This document shows positions 48,401-58,448 of a stretch of DNA of 64,000 nucleotides, piece after piece. The stretch lies in contig NZ_CP109596.1 in assembly GCF_036327755.1 (NCBI RefSeq), positions 1,674,001 through 1,738,000 on the forward strand. Direction: 5' to 3'. Under the pieces are notes generated by a model. The model searched no databases and had not been told where the DNA came from. It worked only from the letters and a program-made list of their open reading frames with translations. The translations under genes and the position numbers were made by a program. Each line of letters begins with the position of its first letter. Position 1 is the first letter of the stretch. Origin of the DNA: Nocardia sp. NBC_01503. Its GTDB lineage: Bacteria; Actinomycetota; Actinomycetes; Mycobacteriales; Mycobacteriaceae.

Positions 48401-51400
48401 CACTCACGGCCAACCCGTCGGCCGACTCCGCGACGGTGAACTCGAGATCGAATTTGGCCAGCGGCAACGGCATTTCGATCGGCTCCACCCGCAATCCGGG
48501 GAGCTCGAATTCGGCGTACGCACGCGGGCGGAACGACAGCATCACCTGGAAGAGCGGATGCCTGGTCCGGGACCACGGCACGCCCAGCGCGTCCACCACC
48601 CGCTCGAAGGGGGCCTCGTCATGCGCGAAAGCGCTCAGATCGATATCGCGGACCCGGGAGAGCAGACCGTCGAATGATTCGTCCGCGTGCACCGGAACCC
48701 GCAACACCAGCGTATTGACGAACATGCCGATGAGATCGTCGAGGCGGGCGTCACCACGCCCGGCCACCGGGGTGCCGACCGCGATATCGCTTCCACCCGA
48801 TACCGCGGCCAGCACCGCCGACAGGCCGGCGTGCACGACCATGAACATGGTCGCGCCGTGCCGGCGCGCCACCTCGCGCAATCCCCCGGTGGTAGCACCG
48901 GAGATATCCACACCCACTCGCCCGGCCCGCCGCGTCGGCTGCGCCGGACGCGGCTTATGCGGTGGCAGACCGGATTCCACCGGCAGCCCGGCCAGGACCT
49001 CCGACCAGTAGCCGAGCTGTCGAGACAGTTCGGACTCCGGATCGGTTGCCGCGCCGAGCACCTCGCGCTGCCAGAGGGTGTAATCCGCGTACTGCACGGG
49101 CAGTGGCGCCCATTCCGGGGCGGCACTGCGCGCCCGAGACCGGTACGCGGCCGCCAGATCTCGGGCGAATGGAGCGAGCGAGAGTCCGTCGGCGATCACA
49201 TGATGCACCAGAACCGCGAGAATATGCTGCTCCGCCACGCCGTTCGGGTCATGAATCCGCAGCAGCCGCAGCAGAATCGGCGGGGCGGCGGCGAGATCGA
49301 AACCACTGCCGCCGAATTCGTACAGTGTCCGCTCGACCTCCTGGGCCGCAACGGTTTCCGCCACCAGCCCCGCCACCACCGTGTCGACCGGGGAAATCCG
49401 CTGACATACCGCCCCGTCGACCTCCGGGAACCAGGTCCGCAGCGCCTCATGCCGCTCCACCACATCGGTGAGCGCGGCGGTCAGCGCACTGACATCCAGC
49501 GCCCCGGACAAGCGCAATCCGAGCAGCATGTTGTACGCCGCCGAATCCGGATCCATTCGATGCGAGAGCCAAAGCCGCTGCTGCGCATACGACATGGGCG
49601 CCACCGCGCCCGGCGCGCGCACTCCCGGCCGCACCCGCTCCGCCAGCAGACCCCGCGCACCCACCCGTTCGGCGAAGCCCGCCACCGTCCCGGCCTCGAA
49701 GAGATCCCGAACCCCGGCTGCCACCCCCAGCGTCGCCGCCACCCGCCCGGCCACCAGGGCAGCGCTGAGCGAATCCCCGCCGAGCGCGAAGAAGTCGTCA
49801 TCGAGCCCGATGCGCCGACCACCGAGGCGGTTCACACCGGACGAGCCCCGCACCGCGGTGCCATCGGCGGCCATCCGGGCTCCACCCAGCACCTGCGCGA
49901 ACGCCGCGGCCACCACCTTCTCCGCCGCGGTCACGGGCGCGCGATAGCGGCCTGCCGTGGACAGGGGCGCGGGCAACGCCGCCCGATCCACCTTCCCGTT
50001 GGCCGAAGTCGGCAGCCGGTCCAACAGCACGATCGTCGGCACCATGTAGCTCGGCAACCGCTGTGCGGCAGCCACTTCCAGCTCCCGCGTGGTGAGCAGG
50101 ACACCGGGCTCCGGCACCGCGTACGCGACAATGCCCGCCGCCGCGGCGGTATGCACGATCACCACGGCTTGGGCGACGCCGGGGCAGGCCGCCAGCACCG
50201 ATTCGATTTCGCCGAGTTCTATTCGGAGGCCGCGGATCTTGATCTGGGTGTCCACCCGGCCGCGGAAGTCGAGTTCGCCGGAGTCGTTCCAAGTGGCGAG
50301 ATCGCCCGTACGGTAGAGGCGTTCGCCGGGAGCGCCGAACGGGTCGGCGAGGAAGGTGGTGGCGGTGGGGACCGGACTGGCGAGATAGCCGCGGGCCAGA
50401 CCCGGGCCACCGAGGTAGAGCTCGCCCACCACGCCGGGAGGAGCCGGGCGCAGCCACGGATCCAGGACATAGCAGCGCATTCCGGGGACCGTATCGCCCA
50501 GGGTGATCGGGCGGTCCGAGGCGAGCGGGCCGAGGTTGGTGACAATGGTCGCCTCGGTGGGGCCGTAGACATTGACCAGGGCGCGGCCCGGTGACCAGGC
50601 CGCGACGACCGCCTGCGGGCAGGCTTCGCCACCGATCGAAAGATACTGCAGGGCAGGGAGTCCCCTGGGATCGGTGCTCGCCAGCACGGCGGGGGTGATG
50701 AAGGCATGGGTCACCCGCTCGCGGCGGATGAACTCGGTCAGCGGCCGCCCCGCGTACACCTCGCTCGGGGCGATGACCAGCGTCGCACCGGAGACGAACG
50801 CGAGCAACAGCTCCCAGATCGAGGCGTCGAAGGTCGGCGTGGTCACACACAGCATGCGATCACCGGGTACGGCGGGCAGGTAATTGCCCTGCGCCGCAAG
50901 CAAACCGGCCAGACCGGCGTGGGTCACCACCACACCCTTGGGTGTACCGGTCGAGCCCGAGGTGTAGATGACATAGGCCGGATGCGCCGGCCGCAGTGGG
51001 CGCACCCGCTCCGCATCGGTGACCGGCGCCGAGGCCGTATCCGCGGCACCCATCAGCTCATCGAGCGCCAGGCATTCGCGTCCCTGGCGGACCCTGTCCG
51101 CCCATGGTTCCGCGTCCGTGGCGATCATGATCCGCACCCGAGATTCGTCGAGTATCGCGGCCACGCGATCGGCGGGGTGGGCCGGATCGATCGGCAGATA
51201 GGCGGCGCCGGCTTTGGCCACCGCCCAGATGGCAACCACCCATTCCGGATTCCGGCGGGCGGGGACGGCGACGACATCCTCGGGACCGATGCCGTGCCGA
51301 ATCAGCGTGCGTGCCAATCGATTGGACAGCGCGTCCAGCTGCCCGTAGGTGAGCGCGGTCGCACCGTCGATCACGGCGGTCGCGGTGGCCTGCCGGGCCC

Positions 51401-52835
51401 CGGTGGCGAGCAATGCCGGTAGCAGCACCGGATCGGGTTCATCGATCCTGTTCGGCGCGTGCAGAATTCGGTCCCGCTCGGCATCGGTGAGCAGCCCGAT
51501 ACCGCCGACCGGCTGGTCCGGATCGGCGGCAATTAGGTTGCCGAGAAATAGCAGGAATCGATTCAGTTGATCATCCAGCTCTCCCCGGTCATACCGCTCC
51601 GGGTTGGCGAGAATATCGACCGAGAGCCCCTCCTCATTCCCTGCGCGATACAGATTGAAATGTAGATCCGCCACGGAACCCGAAGAGAGAATGCGGTATT
51701 CGCCCACCGCGCGCCCGAAGCGGCTGGTGCGATCGAAGAACATCAGATTCACACTCGGCCCGAGCAGCTGATCCGCGCTCACCCCGAGATCGCGGCGCAG
51801 CTCCTCGAAGCGATACCGCTGATGCCGCAGCCCACCGGTGATCTCGCGCGCCGCCGCCGCGATGAGCTCGCGCAGGGTGACCGCGCCCGCACAGTGCAGC
51901 CGGATCGGCAGCACATTGGCCAGCATGCCGCCGGAGCGCTTCAGGGCCGCGGTGGTCCGCGCCGAGGCCGCGAGCTGCACCATCGGCTCGGTGGTTCCGG
52001 CGGTACCGGCACGGAAGGCGCAGATCGCCGCCACCAGCACCTGCGCCGGACTGACCGCGCAATCCTGCGCCAACTGCTCGAGCGCCACCCATTCGAAGGA
52101 TGACAGCGCACCCGCCGACCGCAGCGCGATGGGCGCGGGCGCGCCGCGCCGGACCCGGGTCACCGCACCCGCCGGAGCCGGAACGGTCCAGTCCGCGAAG
52201 CGTTCCCGCCAATACTCCCGATCCGCGGCGAAGCGCGGCGACTCCCGGTACTCGGCATCTGCGGCCTGTATCTCCGCGGGCGAGAGCCCACCGAACGCCG
52301 GGGGCTCGTCCCCGTTCAGCAGCGCCTCGTACCACTGCCCGATCCGGGCGATCAGGCTCAATCCGCCGTACCCGTCGATGGCGACGTGATGCATCTGGGC
52401 GTACCAGATGTGATGGTCCGGTCCGACCCGCAGCAGCGCGGCCGCCCACAGCGGCGCGTCGACCAGGTCGATGGGTTCGCGGTGCCGCCGATTCATCCAC
52501 TCCAGCGCCGCCGCACGCGGTTCCGGCTCGCCGGTGCAGTCCACGCGTTCGAGTCCGCCGCCGATATCGGGGGCCATCCACTGGTGCGGCCGCCCGTCGG
52601 TCTGACCGATGCGCAGTCTGCCGACGCCGAACTCACCGAAGGCCCGGTGCGAGGCGACGTCGAAGAGTTCGGCGTCGAGCGGACCACGCAATTCCAGGTA
52701 GTGGGCTTGACCGGGGAGCGCGCGCGAATGAGCGCCGAGCCCGGCCCCGATATCGTCCGCGAGCCACAATTCCATTTGGGCGCTGGACAATTCGAACGGT
52801 ACGGCGTCGCATACATCCGGAGACTGGGCTGGCAC
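39405..52835 (-). CDS. Four-module nonribosomal peptide synthetase with C-terminal thioesterase
   Basis: 4,476 residues, intact in one frame. Domain order: C1 (~12-460), A1 (~470-960), T1 (Ser ~1017), C2 (~1035-1480), A2, T2 (~2080), C3, A3, T3 (~3133), C4, A4, T4 (~4195), TE (~4240-4476, GWSLGG). All four C domains have HHxxxDG (HHVAIDG, HHVIADG, HHVNADG, HHANADG). All A domains have intact YTSGSTG/FTSGSTG/HTSGSTG, GPTE and GK(V)DRAALP cores. There are no epimerisation or methylation domains. C1 looks different from the others and recalls the EntF-type C domain. The GTG start has GGGAGG four to five nucleotides upstream. A four-residue acylated or extended peptide, released by TE, is expected; no product can be named. 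Confidence 0.96.
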   Translation of the reverse strand: MPAQSPDVCDAVPFELSSAQMELWLADDIGAGLGAHSRALPGQAHYLELRGPLDAELFDVASHRAFGEFGVGRLRIGQTDGRPHQWMAPDIGGGLERVDCTGEPEPRAAALEWMNRRHREPIDLVDAPLWAAALLRVGPDHHIWYAQMHHVAIDGYGGLSLIARIGQWYEALLNGDEPPAFGGLSPAEIQAADAEYRESPRFAADREYWRERFADWTVPAPAGAVTRVRRGAPAPIALRSAGALSSFEWVALEQLAQDCAVSPAQVLVAAICAFRAGTAGTTEPMVQLAASARTTAALKRSGGMLANVLPIRLHCAGAVTLRELIAAAAREITGGLRHQRYRFEELRRDLGVSADQLLGPSVNLMFFDRTSRFGRAVGEYRILSSGSVADLHFNLYRAGNEEGLSVDILANPERYDRGELDDQLNRFLLFLGNLIAADPDQPVGGIGLLTDAERDRILHAPNRIDEPDPVLLPALLATGARQATATAVIDGATALTYGQLDALSNRLARTLIRHGIGPEDVVAVPARRNPEWVVAIWAVAKAGAAYLPIDPAHPADRVAAILDESRVRIMIATDAEPWADRVRQGRECLALDELMGAADTASAPVTDAERVRPLRPAHPAYVIYTSGSTGTPKGVVVTHAGLAGLLAAQGNYLPAVPGDRMLCVTTPTFDASIWELLLAFVSGATLVIAPSEVYAGRPLTEFIRRERVTHAFITPAVLASTDPRGLPALQYLSIGGEACPQAVVAAWSPGRALVNVYGPTEATIVTNLGPLASDRPITLGDTVPGMRCYVLDPWLRPAPPGVVGELYLGGPGLARGYLASPVPTATTFLADPFGAPGERLYRTGDLATWNDSGELDFRGRVDTQIKIRGLRIELGEIESVLAACPGVAQAVVIVHTAAAAGIVAYAVPEPGVLLTTRELEVAAAQRLPSYMVPTIVLLDRLPTSANGKVDRAALPAPLSTAGRYRAPVTAAEKVVAAAFAQVLGGARMAADGTAVRGSSGVNRLGGRRIGLDDDFFALGGDSLSAALVAGRVAATLGVAAGVRDLFEAGTVAGFAERVGARGLLAERVRPGVRAPGAVAPMSYAQQRLWLSHRMDPDSAAYNMLLGLRLSGALDVSALTAALTDVVERHEALRTWFPEVDGAVCQRISPVDTVVAGLVAETVAAQEVERTLYEFGGSGFDLAAAPPILLRLLRIHDPNGVAEQHILAVLVHHVIADGLSLAPFARDLAAAYRSRARSAAPEWAPLPVQYADYTLWQREVLGAATDPESELSRQLGYWSEVLAGLPVESGLPPHKPRPAQPTRRAGRVGVDISGATTGGLREVARRHGATMFMVVHAGLSAVLAAVSGGSDIAVGTPVAGRGDARLDDLIGMFVNTLVLRVPVHADESFDGLLSRVRDIDLSAFAHDEAPFERVVDALGVPWSRTRHPLFQVMLSFRPRAYAEFELPGLRVEPIEMPLPLAKFDLEFTVAESADGLAVSVQYATDLFQEGAVQALAHRLARVLDHIAGDSAVPVGDIDLLSAHERRLLREWNDTSQAIAVTLPHLLTRAAAYNPDARAVTGEGGSLTYRELTDRANQLARRLIALGAGPEDIVAVALPRSPEWVVAVCAVAYTGAAYLPIDPNTPAERIGLMLADSAAAMGITTDRRRADLPALASGGWLLIDPDEPVESELPPITDADRVRPLRLSHPAYVMYTSGSTGIPKAATITHGGLADVLVTQAQRCDSDPQARVLAVASPGFDASIWELLLALGSGATLVIAPAWAYAGDALLDLLERERVTHAMLTPRVLATLTDPERLPELCLLATAGETCPPELVELWSAGRCFVNVYGPTEATIWASVTLPLRADTTVSIGGPVVGARCYVLDGRLRPVPPGVIGEIYVAGTGLARGYHRRPGFTATRFLSNPFADTGDRMYRTGDLGCWRGDGELDFHGRDDFQVKIRGVRLELGEIEAALTALPEVSDAVVTVHTPAPAAGQTGPGEPELVAYVVPKAAVAVDPAEVPAELARALPDQYLPATVTVLERLPLTITGKVDRAALPVPVRTPEEFRPPRTSLEQAVARVFADVLGVDRIGGGGDFFALGGNSLSATRVVAALGAVGIDLELRSLFEEPTVAGLAGLLAARGVNAPFDPMSGAVRTRPERVPLSFAQQGIWLLDRFGAGAAYHILLAVRLTGALDVSALSAAVTDVLRRHEALRTWFPEQDGEPYQAVAQEDTVTLELCRVAPERLDRALAEFESEPFDLATAPPIRARLFAIEETGGCSGWVLALVVHHVNADGFSLGPLARDLAIAYTARAIGGAPEWSALPMQYADYAVGRHAALGAADDPDSELNRLLAYWVRVLDDAPIELPIPLDRPRPELARHTGGSVDAVVPQDITDALRAIGRRHRASLFMVTHSALAVLLARLSGTADIVIGTPTAGREHPGLDDLVGMFVNPVALRVPVEAAASFDQLVSRVRDIDVDAFAHARAPFERIVEALELPRSAARHPLFQIVLAYQNFGTTELRLPGVRVEPVPPRTTNVRFDLEFEVAERDSTLALTLRYDTALFDAETAAALLDRFGRVLAQAAAAPDRPVHAIEVLAPVERRRILHSWNKTGCATYINLPGLMCRAVALAPEAVAVACGDRTLTYRELDQQSNRLTRSLIRRGIGPGDVVAVAMRRSVEWVVALWAVAKSGATYLPVEPRHPRERIAHMLADTGVALGLTTVEVGGALPESPSAWLTVDDPATAAELAATSPGVVTGNERLRNLRLHDAAYVIFTSGSTGVPKGVVITHAGLANTVAAQAANCAPRRDSRVLAVASQSFDASVWEVLLALGAAATLVVADPDVYGGSELTDLLCRERITHAFLTPAVLAGMDPDELAAARLRVLVTGGEVVTPALAARWCAGRTLLIAYGPTETTIISNLSAPYVPGHRVTLGGPATGMRCYVLDACLNPVPTGVTGELYIAGPGVARGYHARPDLTALRFLPDPFAPGRMYRTGDSVRWNAAGALEFVGRTDDQVKLRGMRIELGEIEAAVASAPGVARAAVMIREDVPGDPRIVAYLTTADAPDSSVAAVRAAVADRLPDHLVPSAFIRCEQLPLTVSGKVDRAALPAPALETEPFRAPGSGTERVVARVFGEVLRVDRIGLDDDFFRLGGNSLSATRVAARLGAELGDRVPVRTIFDAPTVTALAARLADASPSARIPLTAMARPERIPLSFAQQRLWLLNRLDPESEAYHIPLVLRLTGSLDTAAMVTAVRAVIARHETLRTCYPESDGVGWQRVLAVDTESRAGAVEDEFDAGAVQVRTNDRASVGEELWEFCSRPFDLTAEVPVRTALFTIDEPGVPAREWLLAFVIHHANADGYSLAPLARDLVTAYSAACRGMRPEWPELTVQYADHTLWQRAVLGSPDDAESEMSRQIAYWTGTLAGLPTELRLPTDRPRPLTASHAGATVTCEIPEQTMRRLRAVALEHDASLFMVLHAGLAMLLAAWTGDGDIAIGTPVAGRGEAALDDLVGMFVNTLVLRTDVPVAQSFSAFLEQVRGIDLAAFAHAELPFEQVVEALDPPRSRARHPLFQVLLTLQNLGPVRLELPGLRAEPVELASPTARFDLEFVVTQSDSGLSVRVQYATDLFDQVTIAALARRYALLLDRVCADPLTSMARLSMLDASEHRRIIQDWNHTRSAGAELLLPDLLVAAVRRAPEIEAVRSGDLALTYRELDNRADELARGLIAAGIGPEDVVALGMSRSLAWVVACWAVAKSGAAFMPVDPGFPSARIADVIRDAGARVVIATAPDRAAFATHSVDLIVLSAEGTPAESRPDQAVAGQAVARRARIGNAAYVIHTSGSTGLPKGVVVSHAGLANMAAAQAHSIDVGRGDRVLCLAAPTFDVSIWELMLAAGAAATLVVAPPDAYAGAALAEFMRNERVTHAFVTPAVLACTDPSDLPELSAIVTGGESCPPAVAAGWGRSHLLMNGYGPTETTVLAAMSAPLHGDGPITIGGPAVGVRCYALDRCLRPVPVGATGELYIGGAGVARGYLRRSAATAARFVADPFGPPGERLYRTGDLVTWTLDGELIHQGRMDFQIKVRGMRVELGEIEAAVAVAPGVAHVVAARVDGPAGPSLVAYVVAEGDRVLDPAVLTKVAAQRLPEYLLPTVVLLDRLPLLASGKVDRAALPPPPQSGIEYRPLVTPAEKQVGEVFSELLGVERVGLDDDFFALGGNSLTAAQAIARLDGSVTLRDLFEAPKVAALARRMDERFGDAVANESFAVVLPLRRTGPETLFCIHPGGGLAWPYAGLLAHLDPEVSLYGLQDPWVVCDEEPLATLGDYAERYVEEILEIQPSGPYRLLGWSLGGRIAHEIAVRLQLLGADVALLALMDTAVVDGTDRQSTADTESAWAELRAMESLVRAAENFPADLVERATTALTRQVPGIPSGLYEGDLLHFTATRNPDRERCPAASWTEHITGAVTDIAVDATHMGMAAAVPLEVIAQTLIRRWHRA

Positions 52836-52969
52836 TGTCCCTCCCGAAGTCGAGAGCGGCGGAATGAGCCGGAGCGCAATTGGATACGCGTGCGCCCCGA
52901 CTGCGGACAGTACCGCACAGTTGCTGGAAGTCTGCTGCTATTTCCTGCGTGCCGTAAGTGGACGAATGA

Positions 52970-53560
52970 TCAGGCTGCCACGGCCTTCGCACTGGTGGAC
53001 GAGCGCCCGATTGCCTTATCACCCTTGACCGGAATGAACGCGGCAATCGCCGCGGCCGCCACCGCGACCCCACCGCCGATGAAAAGGCCGGTGCGGAAGC
53101 CACTTTCGGTCGGAATCGGATGACCGCCCAGGGTGGTACTCAGCTGCGAGAGCACCGCGCCGATGATCGCCGCCGAGAACGAGGTCCCGATCGAGCGCAT
53201 CAGCGTATTGAAACTATTGGCGGCCGCGGTCTCCGACAGCGGCACCGCGCTCATGATCAGCGCTGGCATCGCCCCGTACGCCAATGCCACACCGCAGTTG
53301 CAGATACAGACCGCCACCAGCAGTCCCCACGTGGAACCCATCAGCACCGTCGAGCAGGCGTATCCGGCGGCCAATACCAGCGCACCGGCCACCAGCGTCA
53401 CCTTGGGACCGCGTACGGCGGAGAGCTTGGCACCCAGTGGCGAGATGAGCATCATCATCACACCACCCGGGGCCATCCACAGACCCATGGCCAACATCGA
53501 CTGCCCCAGGCCGTATCCGGTGGCCTTCGGCAGCTGCAGCAGCTGCGGGATGATCAGCAT
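52970..53560 (-). pseudogene. N-terminally truncated MFS exporter
   Basis: 196 residues that correspond only to the C-terminal part (about five to six helices) of a DHA2/EmrB-type 14-helix drug exporter (MLIIPQLLQLPKATGYGLGQSM onward, then GPKVTLVAG, NCGVALAYGAMPALIMS, ETAAANSFNTLMRSIGTS). The N-terminal half is absent, and the MarR gene region begins where it should be. It is upstream of and on the same strand as the NRPS gene (134-nt gap), so the intact ancestor was probably its exporter. An alternative is a functional half-size protein, judged unlikely. Confidence 0.75.
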
Positions 53561-53575
53561 TGTGCATATGCATGC

Positions 53576-53597
53576 TGTGACTCACATCACCTGTGAT
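53576..53597. promoter_or_regulatory. Two overlapping palindromes between the MFS fragment and the MarR gene
   Basis: TGTGA-C-TCACA (53576-53586) and ATCAC-CT-GTGAT (53586-53597) are perfect palindromes in the 72-bp divergent region. They are likely operators of the MarR protein. Confidence 0.55.
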
Positions 53598-53632
53598 AGA
53601 CAGGCTCACGCAGGTCGCGACGGAAGGACGGC

Positions 53633-54082
53633 ATGGAAAAGCCCACGGACCGGGTCGAATTCGAAACCATGCTGCTCGGCAGATACACCATCAACACGCG
53701 TTACCGGCGCGATGGCACCCGGATGGATCGCAGCGCCTATGTACTGCTGAGCCGGCTCAGCGTGCAGGGGCCGATGACCATCGGCCAGCTCGCCGAGGCC
53801 TTCGGACTGGACACCTCCACACTCAATCGCCAGACCGCGGCCCTGCTGCGCGCCGGCGTGGTGGAGCGCATCCCCGATCCGGACGGTGGCATCGCCCGCA
53901 AATTCCGCATCACCGCGGCGGGCGAGCGCGGTCTGGAGGCCGAGCGCACCGCCAATACCGAAGGGCTGGAACGGGTTATGCAGACTTGGTCGGCCGATGA
54001 CGTGGCGGCCTTCGCGGGCTATCTGGAGCGGCTCAATACCGATATCGAACGCCTCGACGGAAGACCCTGGCCGCGACCGTGA
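53633..54082 (+). CDS. MarR-family transcriptional regulator
   Basis: 149 residues with the MarR winged helix (LLSRLSVQGPMTIGQLAEAFGLDTSTLNRQTAALLRAGVVERIPDPDGG), including the recognition helix DTSTLNRQTAALLRAG and wing. It is divergent from the truncated MFS gene and the NRPS behind it, the usual regulator-exporter arrangement. The palindromes between the genes are probable operators. It ends six nucleotides before the convergent MDR oxidoreductase gene. The start ATG at 53633 has GGAAGGACGGC upstream. Confidence 0.9.
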   Translation: MEKPTDRVEFETMLLGRYTINTRYRRDGTRMDRSAYVLLSRLSVQGPMTIGQLAEAFGLDTSTLNRQTAALLRAGVVERIPDPDGGIARKFRITAAGERGLEAERTANTEGLERVMQTWSADDVAAFAGYLERLNTDIERLDGRPWPRP

Positions 54083-54088
54083 TTCACC

Positions 54089-54991
54089 TCAGGCGGTGCG
54101 CACCATCACCCGGCCGAGATTGCCGCGGGTCTCGATGAGCCGCACCGCCTCGTCGACGCGATCCAGCGACAGCACGGTGTGCCGGGGGCGAAGTTTCCCA
54201 TCCGCCAACAGTTTCCACAGCTCGGCGCGGTAGGACTCGATCACCTCGGGCCGGGTCCGGGCGAGCAGCCCGACCGAGAAACCGGTGACGGTCTTCAGAT
54301 CGGCGAGCAGGCCGTTCACGTCCACTGCTCCCCGACCGGCACTATAGGCAACCAGACGGCCATGCGGCGCAAGCACTTCCACCCCGCGCTGCACCTGATC
54401 ACCACCCACACCGTCGAGGATCACATCCACACGTTCGGTCCACGGTTCGCTATATGTGAGCACGGCGTCGGCTCCGCAGTCGCGGACGAACTCGGCCTTG
54501 TCGGCGGTGCCCACCGCGGCGAGCACCCGGGAAGCGCCCAGCGCTCGCGCCAATTGCACCGCGAGATGACCGCTTCCACTGGCCGCGCCGGTGATCATGA
54601 TCGACTCCCCCGCCGCGAATCGTCCGGCCCGCAGCGCCCCCATGGCGACGAGCCCGCCGCGCACCACCGCGAGCGCGTCGGCGGCCTGGACTCCGGCCGG
54701 AATCTCGGTCGTCAATGCCGGTGCCGCGAGCGCGTATTCGGCGTAGGCACCGGAGAACACCACGCCGCCAACGCGTTTGCCGATCCACTCGGCGCCGACC
54801 CCGGAACCGACCTCGACGACGGTGCCGACGATCTCGGCCCCCGGGTCCGGGGCATTGCCCGCGGCGAGGGCTCGCACCAGCCCGAGATGGACGCCGACGA
54901 GCTCCGAACGGACCAGCAACTGCCCCGGACCGGGCACCGGCCGAGCCACGTCGACGAGCCTGCGAACTCCCGTGAACCGCACCTTGAGCAT
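54089..54991 (-). CDS. Zinc-free MDR-family oxidoreductase (quinone oxidoreductase type)
   Basis: About 300 residues from the ATG at 54991, which has AAGGGG eight nucleotides upstream; the longer open frame to 55030 crosses the operator. The GroES-like N-terminus (PGPGQLLVRSELVGVHLG) and the NADPH Rossmann motif (MITGAASGSGHLAVQLARALGA) are clear. No zinc ligands of the Cys-rich structural loop are present. Enzymes of this type reduce quinones or alpha,beta-unsaturated carbonyls with NADPH. A 23-bp palindrome sits just upstream of the start, so it is probably induced by a redox or electrophile signal, perhaps through an unlinked regulator. Confidence 0.88.
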   Translation of the reverse strand: MLKVRFTGVRRLVDVARPVPGPGQLLVRSELVGVHLGLVRALAAGNAPDPGAEIVGTVVEVGSGVGAEWIGKRVGGVVFSGAYAEYALAAPALTTEIPAGVQAADALAVVRGGLVAMGALRAGRFAAGESIMITGAASGSGHLAVQLARALGASRVLAAVGTADKAEFVRDCGADAVLTYSEPWTERVDVILDGVGGDQVQRGVEVLAPHGRLVAYSAGRGAVDVNGLLADLKTVTGFSVGLLARTRPEVIESYRAELWKLLADGKLRPRHTVLSLDRVDEAVRLIETRGNLGRVMVRTA

Positions 54992-55011
54992 GAGAAATCC
55001 CCTTCGACCAA

Positions 55012-55034
55012 AATCTTGTAACCGACACAAGATT
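55012..55034 (-). promoter_or_regulatory. Perfect 23-bp palindromic operator upstream of the MDR gene
   Basis: AATCTTGT and ACAAGATT flank a 7-nt spacer, 21 nt upstream of the ATG. The regulator that binds it is not encoded next to it; the MarR gene is convergent with the target and is a candidate. Confidence 0.65.
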
Positions 55035-55069
55035 AGACCGAGGGGATTCGTATGTCAATCCTAAAATTT

Positions 55070-56809
55070 CTACTCGGAGACCTTCGCCTCCTCGGCCACA
55101 TAGTGCGACTTGGAACCCCAGCCCACGTGCGCCTCGGCGCGCATGCGCTCGACCATGTGCGGGTAGTGCAGCTCGAACGCGGGGCGCTCGGAGCGGATAC
55201 GCGGCAGCTCGTAGAAGTTGTGCCGCGGCGGCGGGCAGGAGGTGGCCCACTCCAGGGAGTTGCCGTAGCCCCACGGATCATCCACGGTCACGACCTCGCC
55301 GTAGCGGTAGGACTTGAAGACGTTCCAGACGAACGGCAGCATCGAAGCACCCAGGATGAAGGCGCCGATGGTGGAGATCGTATTGAGCGTGGTGAACCCG
55401 TCACTGGGCAGATAGTCGGCGTACCGGCGCGGCATACCCTCGTTACCCAGCCAGTGCTGCACCAGGAACGTGGTGTGGAAGCCGACGAACGTCGCCCAGA
55501 AGTGCCACTTGCCCAGGCGCTCGTCCATCATGCGACCGGTCATCTTCGGGAACCAGAAGTAGATACCCGCGAAGGTCGCGAACACGATGGTGCCGAACAG
55601 CACGTAGTGGAAGTGCGCCACCACGAAATAGCTGTCCGAGACGTGGAAATCGAGCGGCGGGCTCGCGAGGATGACACCGGAGAGACCACCGAACAGGAAT
55701 GTCACCAGGAAGCCGATGGACCACAGCATGGGCGTTTCGAAGGTCAGCTGACCCCGCCACATGGTGCCGATCCAGTTGAAGAACTTCACGCCCGTCGGAA
55801 CCGCGATCAGGAACGTCATGAACGAGAAGTACGGCAGCAGAACCGATCCCGTCGCGTACATGTGGTGCGCCCACACCGCGATGGACAACGCGGCAATGGC
55901 CAGCGTGGCGTAGACCAGGGTGGTGTAACCGAAGATCGGCTTCCGGCTGAAGACCGGGTAGATCTCGGTCACGATGCCGAAGAACGGCAGCGCGATGATG
56001 TACACCTCGGGATGCCCGAAGTACCAGAACAGATGCTGGTACAGGATGGCGCCGCCATTGGCCGGATCGTAGATGTGCCCACCCAGGTGCCGGTCGTACG
56101 CCAGACCGAACAGCGCCGCGGTCAGCAGCGGGAAGGCAAGCAGCACAAGCACACTCGTCACCAGGATATTCCAGGTGAAGATCGGCATGCGGAACATGGT
56201 CATACCCGGGCAGCGCAGGCAGATGACCGTGGTGATCATATTGACGCCACCCAGAATCGTGCCCAGACCCGAGACGGCCAGGCCCAGGATCCACAGATCC
56301 GCGCCGACACCCGGCGAATGCACGATATCCGAGAGCGGGGTGTACGCCGTCCAGCCGAAGTCCGCCGCACCACCCGGGGTGATGAAACCGGCCGTCGCCA
56401 TGCTCGCACCGAACAGGTACAGCCAGTAGCTGAAGGCGTTCAAACGCGGGAACGCCACATCGGGCGCACCGATCTGCAGCGGCAGGATGATATTCGCGAA
56501 GCCGAACACGATGGCCGTGGCGTAGAACAGCAGCATGATCGTGCCGTGCATGGTGAACAGCTGATTGAACTGTTCGGCCGACAGGAACTGCATACCCGGC
56601 CGCGCCAACTCGCCACGCATGAGCAGCGCCAGCAGACCGCCGATGAGGAAGAACGAGATGGCGGTGGTCAGGTACATGACACCGAGCACCTTGGGGTCGG
56701 TCGTCGTCACCGCCTTGTAGAGGAACGAACCCTTGGGGCCCAACCGTGCCGGATACGGCCGTTGGGCCGTCAATCCCGCCTCCGGTTTGGGAGCTACGGC
56801 AGTCACCAC
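55070..56809 (-). CDS. ctaD: Cytochrome c oxidase subunit I (aa3 type)
   Basis: 579 residues with about twelve membrane helices. The haem and copper ligands are visible: HGTIM (low-spin haem), [15 protein letters not shown] (CuB His and cross-linked Tyr), [11 protein letters not shown] (CuB His-His), and [11 protein letters not shown] (high-spin and low-spin haem His). The Glu of the HPEVY motif marks the D-channel subclass. It is the terminal oxidase subunit that reduces O2 with protons pumped across the membrane. AGGAGG lies 2 nt before the GTG at 56809 and 5 nt before the in-frame GTG at 56806; the latter spacing is better. No other cytochrome oxidase gene is adjacent, as in other actinobacteria where ctaD stands alone. 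Confidence 0.96.
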   Translation of the reverse strand: MVTAVAPKPEAGLTAQRPYPARLGPKGSFLYKAVTTTDPKVLGVMYLTTAISFFLIGGLLALLMRGELARPGMQFLSAEQFNQLFTMHGTIMLLFYATAIVFGFANIILPLQIGAPDVAFPRLNAFSYWLYLFGASMATAGFITPGGAADFGWTAYTPLSDIVHSPGVGADLWILGLAVSGLGTILGGVNMITTVICLRCPGMTMFRMPIFTWNILVTSVLVLLAFPLLTAALFGLAYDRHLGGHIYDPANGGAILYQHLFWYFGHPEVYIIALPFFGIVTEIYPVFSRKPIFGYTTLVYATLAIAALSIAVWAHHMYATGSVLLPYFSFMTFLIAVPTGVKFFNWIGTMWRGQLTFETPMLWSIGFLVTFLFGGLSGVILASPPLDFHVSDSYFVVAHFHYVLFGTIVFATFAGIYFWFPKMTGRMMDERLGKWHFWATFVGFHTTFLVQHWLGNEGMPRRYADYLPSDGFTTLNTISTIGAFILGASMLPFVWNVFKSYRYGEVVTVDDPWGYGNSLEWATSCPPPRHNFYELPRIRSERPAFELHYPHMVERMRAEAHVGWGSKSHYVAEEAKVSE

Positions 56810-56923
56810 ATCCTCCTCGAGGTCGGTCCGCAGCTGGTTCTATCGGCTCCGGAACCCACGATGAACGGCGCTCAGCGTACTCACAGCAATTCGATTCTGG
56901 CAGAGAACACTCCGGCCGGACAG

Positions 56924-58339
56924 TCAGGACACCGGATTGAGTTGCGGCGGCTTCCAGCTGCCGTCGGTGGCCTCGGGGCGCGGGGCGTACAACCGCAGGG
57001 TCAGCGAGAAGGTGCCCGAGGCCGGGATGGGCAGCCAATTGCCGTGCGGCACGGTCGGTCCCGGATCGGCATGCTGCACCAGAATCTCGAACCCGCCGTC
57101 CGGATCCGCGACCGGCGGCGCCTGATGTCCGACGGTGTAGACACCCGCGGGATTGGCGACCAGGAAATTATCCGAGTCGTACGCGGTCAGCGACCAGAAG
57201 GCGTCCGCGGGCGGCAGGTGTCCGGGCTCGAAGCGCAGCCGGAACGCCCGCGGGACGCCATTGTTGTCGGCGGCGAGCGCCTCGGTGGTGGGGTACACCG
57301 CGTCCCGGCGCGGCTGTGCGCCCAGCCCGCCCAGCGCGGTGCTGGCGCGGAGCCGGTAGTCGGTGCCGTAGCTGCCCAGGTTGTCGTGGAAGAGCCAGCC
57401 GTTCTCGGTGTATGCGCCGGGATCGACATAGTTCGCGATGGACTTGCGGGCATCCGCGGCGGCGGCATCCAGATCCGACAGTCGCAGCGCGTCCACACTG
57501 CCGCCGGGTTCGATACCGATGGTGGCGAAGCGTTTCAGCGCCGGGGCGTCCGCCTCCGCGGGCGCGTCCGCGGCCATGAGTTCACAGAGCCGGTCGAAGA
57601 AGCGGCGCCCGTCCAGGGCCGCCACCTCGGTGGCGGGCGAACTCCGAAAGCCCTGCCCCTGCGCGATCGGCGCCCCTGGCGTGGGCGCGCCGTGATCGGC
57701 CAGCCAGGCCGGTAGTGGAGCCAGCCGCAATTGGTCCTGAATGGCACGTACGGCGGGCAGATCCTCGACACCGTCGACCTGTATGCGACCGAGCAGCCAG
57801 GCGGTGTCGGTCGGCATCCGCAAGTGCGAGAGGCCGTCCGGTACCCGCCCGGTCCAGCCGGGACCGGTGATCAGATATGTGAACGGCGGATCGGGGCGGC
57901 CGTCACGCGGGCGCATACTGCTGGGATCGTGCACCGTGTTGGACCAGGCATCGAGTAACTGCATGAGCCAGAAGCGGCCGTGCGCGATGGCGGGCACCTG
58001 CAGCACCATCGGCTCACCGGAGAGATCCAGCCAGGCGGTCGAGTAGAGGGTGTCCAGATTGGTGCGGACGAGTATGCGATCGGCGGCGGTGGGCAGACCC
58101 CGAGCGTGCCGGAAACGGTTCACCGGACCACTGGAATCCGCCGTCGCGTGCATCAGGACCAGTGGATATCCGAATATGTAAGCGTCGGTGGCGATTGCCA
58201 CGGCATCGGTGTTCGATACTGTCGGCGTGGTGGATGTACCGGAAGAATCCTCGGAACGGCTACACGCGGCGATGGAGAGCCCGGCGGCGGCGGCCAAACC
58301 GAGCATGGCGCGACGACTGATGGCGCGGTCCATGATCAC
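56924..58339 (-). CDS. Tat-exported lipoprotein with DUF1254 and DUF1214 domains
   Basis: 471 residues. The N-terminus has a twin-arginine motif (SRRAMLG) and a lipobox (SIAAC, Cys26), so it is probably exported by Tat and anchored by lipid. The DUF1254 part (AYIFGYPLVLM, RTNLDTLYSTAWLDLSGEP, RFWLMQLLDAWSN) and DUF1214 part (FWSLTAYDSDNFLVANPAGVYTVG, NWLPIPASGTFSLTLRLY) are clear. Function of these domains is unknown; they occur together in many bacteria. It is divergent from a small secreted protein gene, with a PhoP-like box between them. Confidence 0.88.
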   Translation of the reverse strand: MIMDRAISRRAMLGLAAAAGLSIAACSRSEDSSGTSTTPTVSNTDAVAIATDAYIFGYPLVLMHATADSSGPVNRFRHARGLPTAADRILVRTNLDTLYSTAWLDLSGEPMVLQVPAIAHGRFWLMQLLDAWSNTVHDPSSMRPRDGRPDPPFTYLITGPGWTGRVPDGLSHLRMPTDTAWLLGRIQVDGVEDLPAVRAIQDQLRLAPLPAWLADHGAPTPGAPIAQGQGFRSSPATEVAALDGRRFFDRLCELMAADAPAEADAPALKRFATIGIEPGGSVDALRLSDLDAAAADARKSIANYVDPGAYTENGWLFHDNLGSYGTDYRLRASTALGGLGAQPRRDAVYPTTEALAADNNGVPRAFRLRFEPGHLPPADAFWSLTAYDSDNFLVANPAGVYTVGHQAPPVADPDGGFEILVQHADPGPTVPHGNWLPIPASGTFSLTLRLYAPRPEATDGSWKPPQLNPVS

Positions 58340-58385
58340 TAAAACGTATCAAACCGACCAGGTGGAAGGGGTTTTGGCGCGAAGT

Positions 58386-58426
58386 TCATCGCCAATTCAC
58401 CCCGAGACTTCACAGAAACCTCACAG
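58386..58426 (+). promoter_or_regulatory. PhoP/PHO-box-like direct repeats in the DUF1254/secreted protein divergent region
   Basis: TCACAG (58410-58415) and TCACAG (58421-58426) repeat with 11-bp period, matching the TCACAG-type PhoP direct repeat of mycobacteria. TCATC (58386) and TCACC (58397) form a second 11-bp pair. The core pair ends 22 nt before the secreted protein ATG and lies about 71 bp from the DUF1254 start. Confidence 0.5.
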
Positions 58427-58448
58427 GACGCGCTTCACTATCTGGACC

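Noticed and set aside
55052..57715. 887-codon plus-strand frame
   Set aside because: Antisense to ctaD and the DUF1254 gene; translation is His/Arg/Asp-rich and domain-free.
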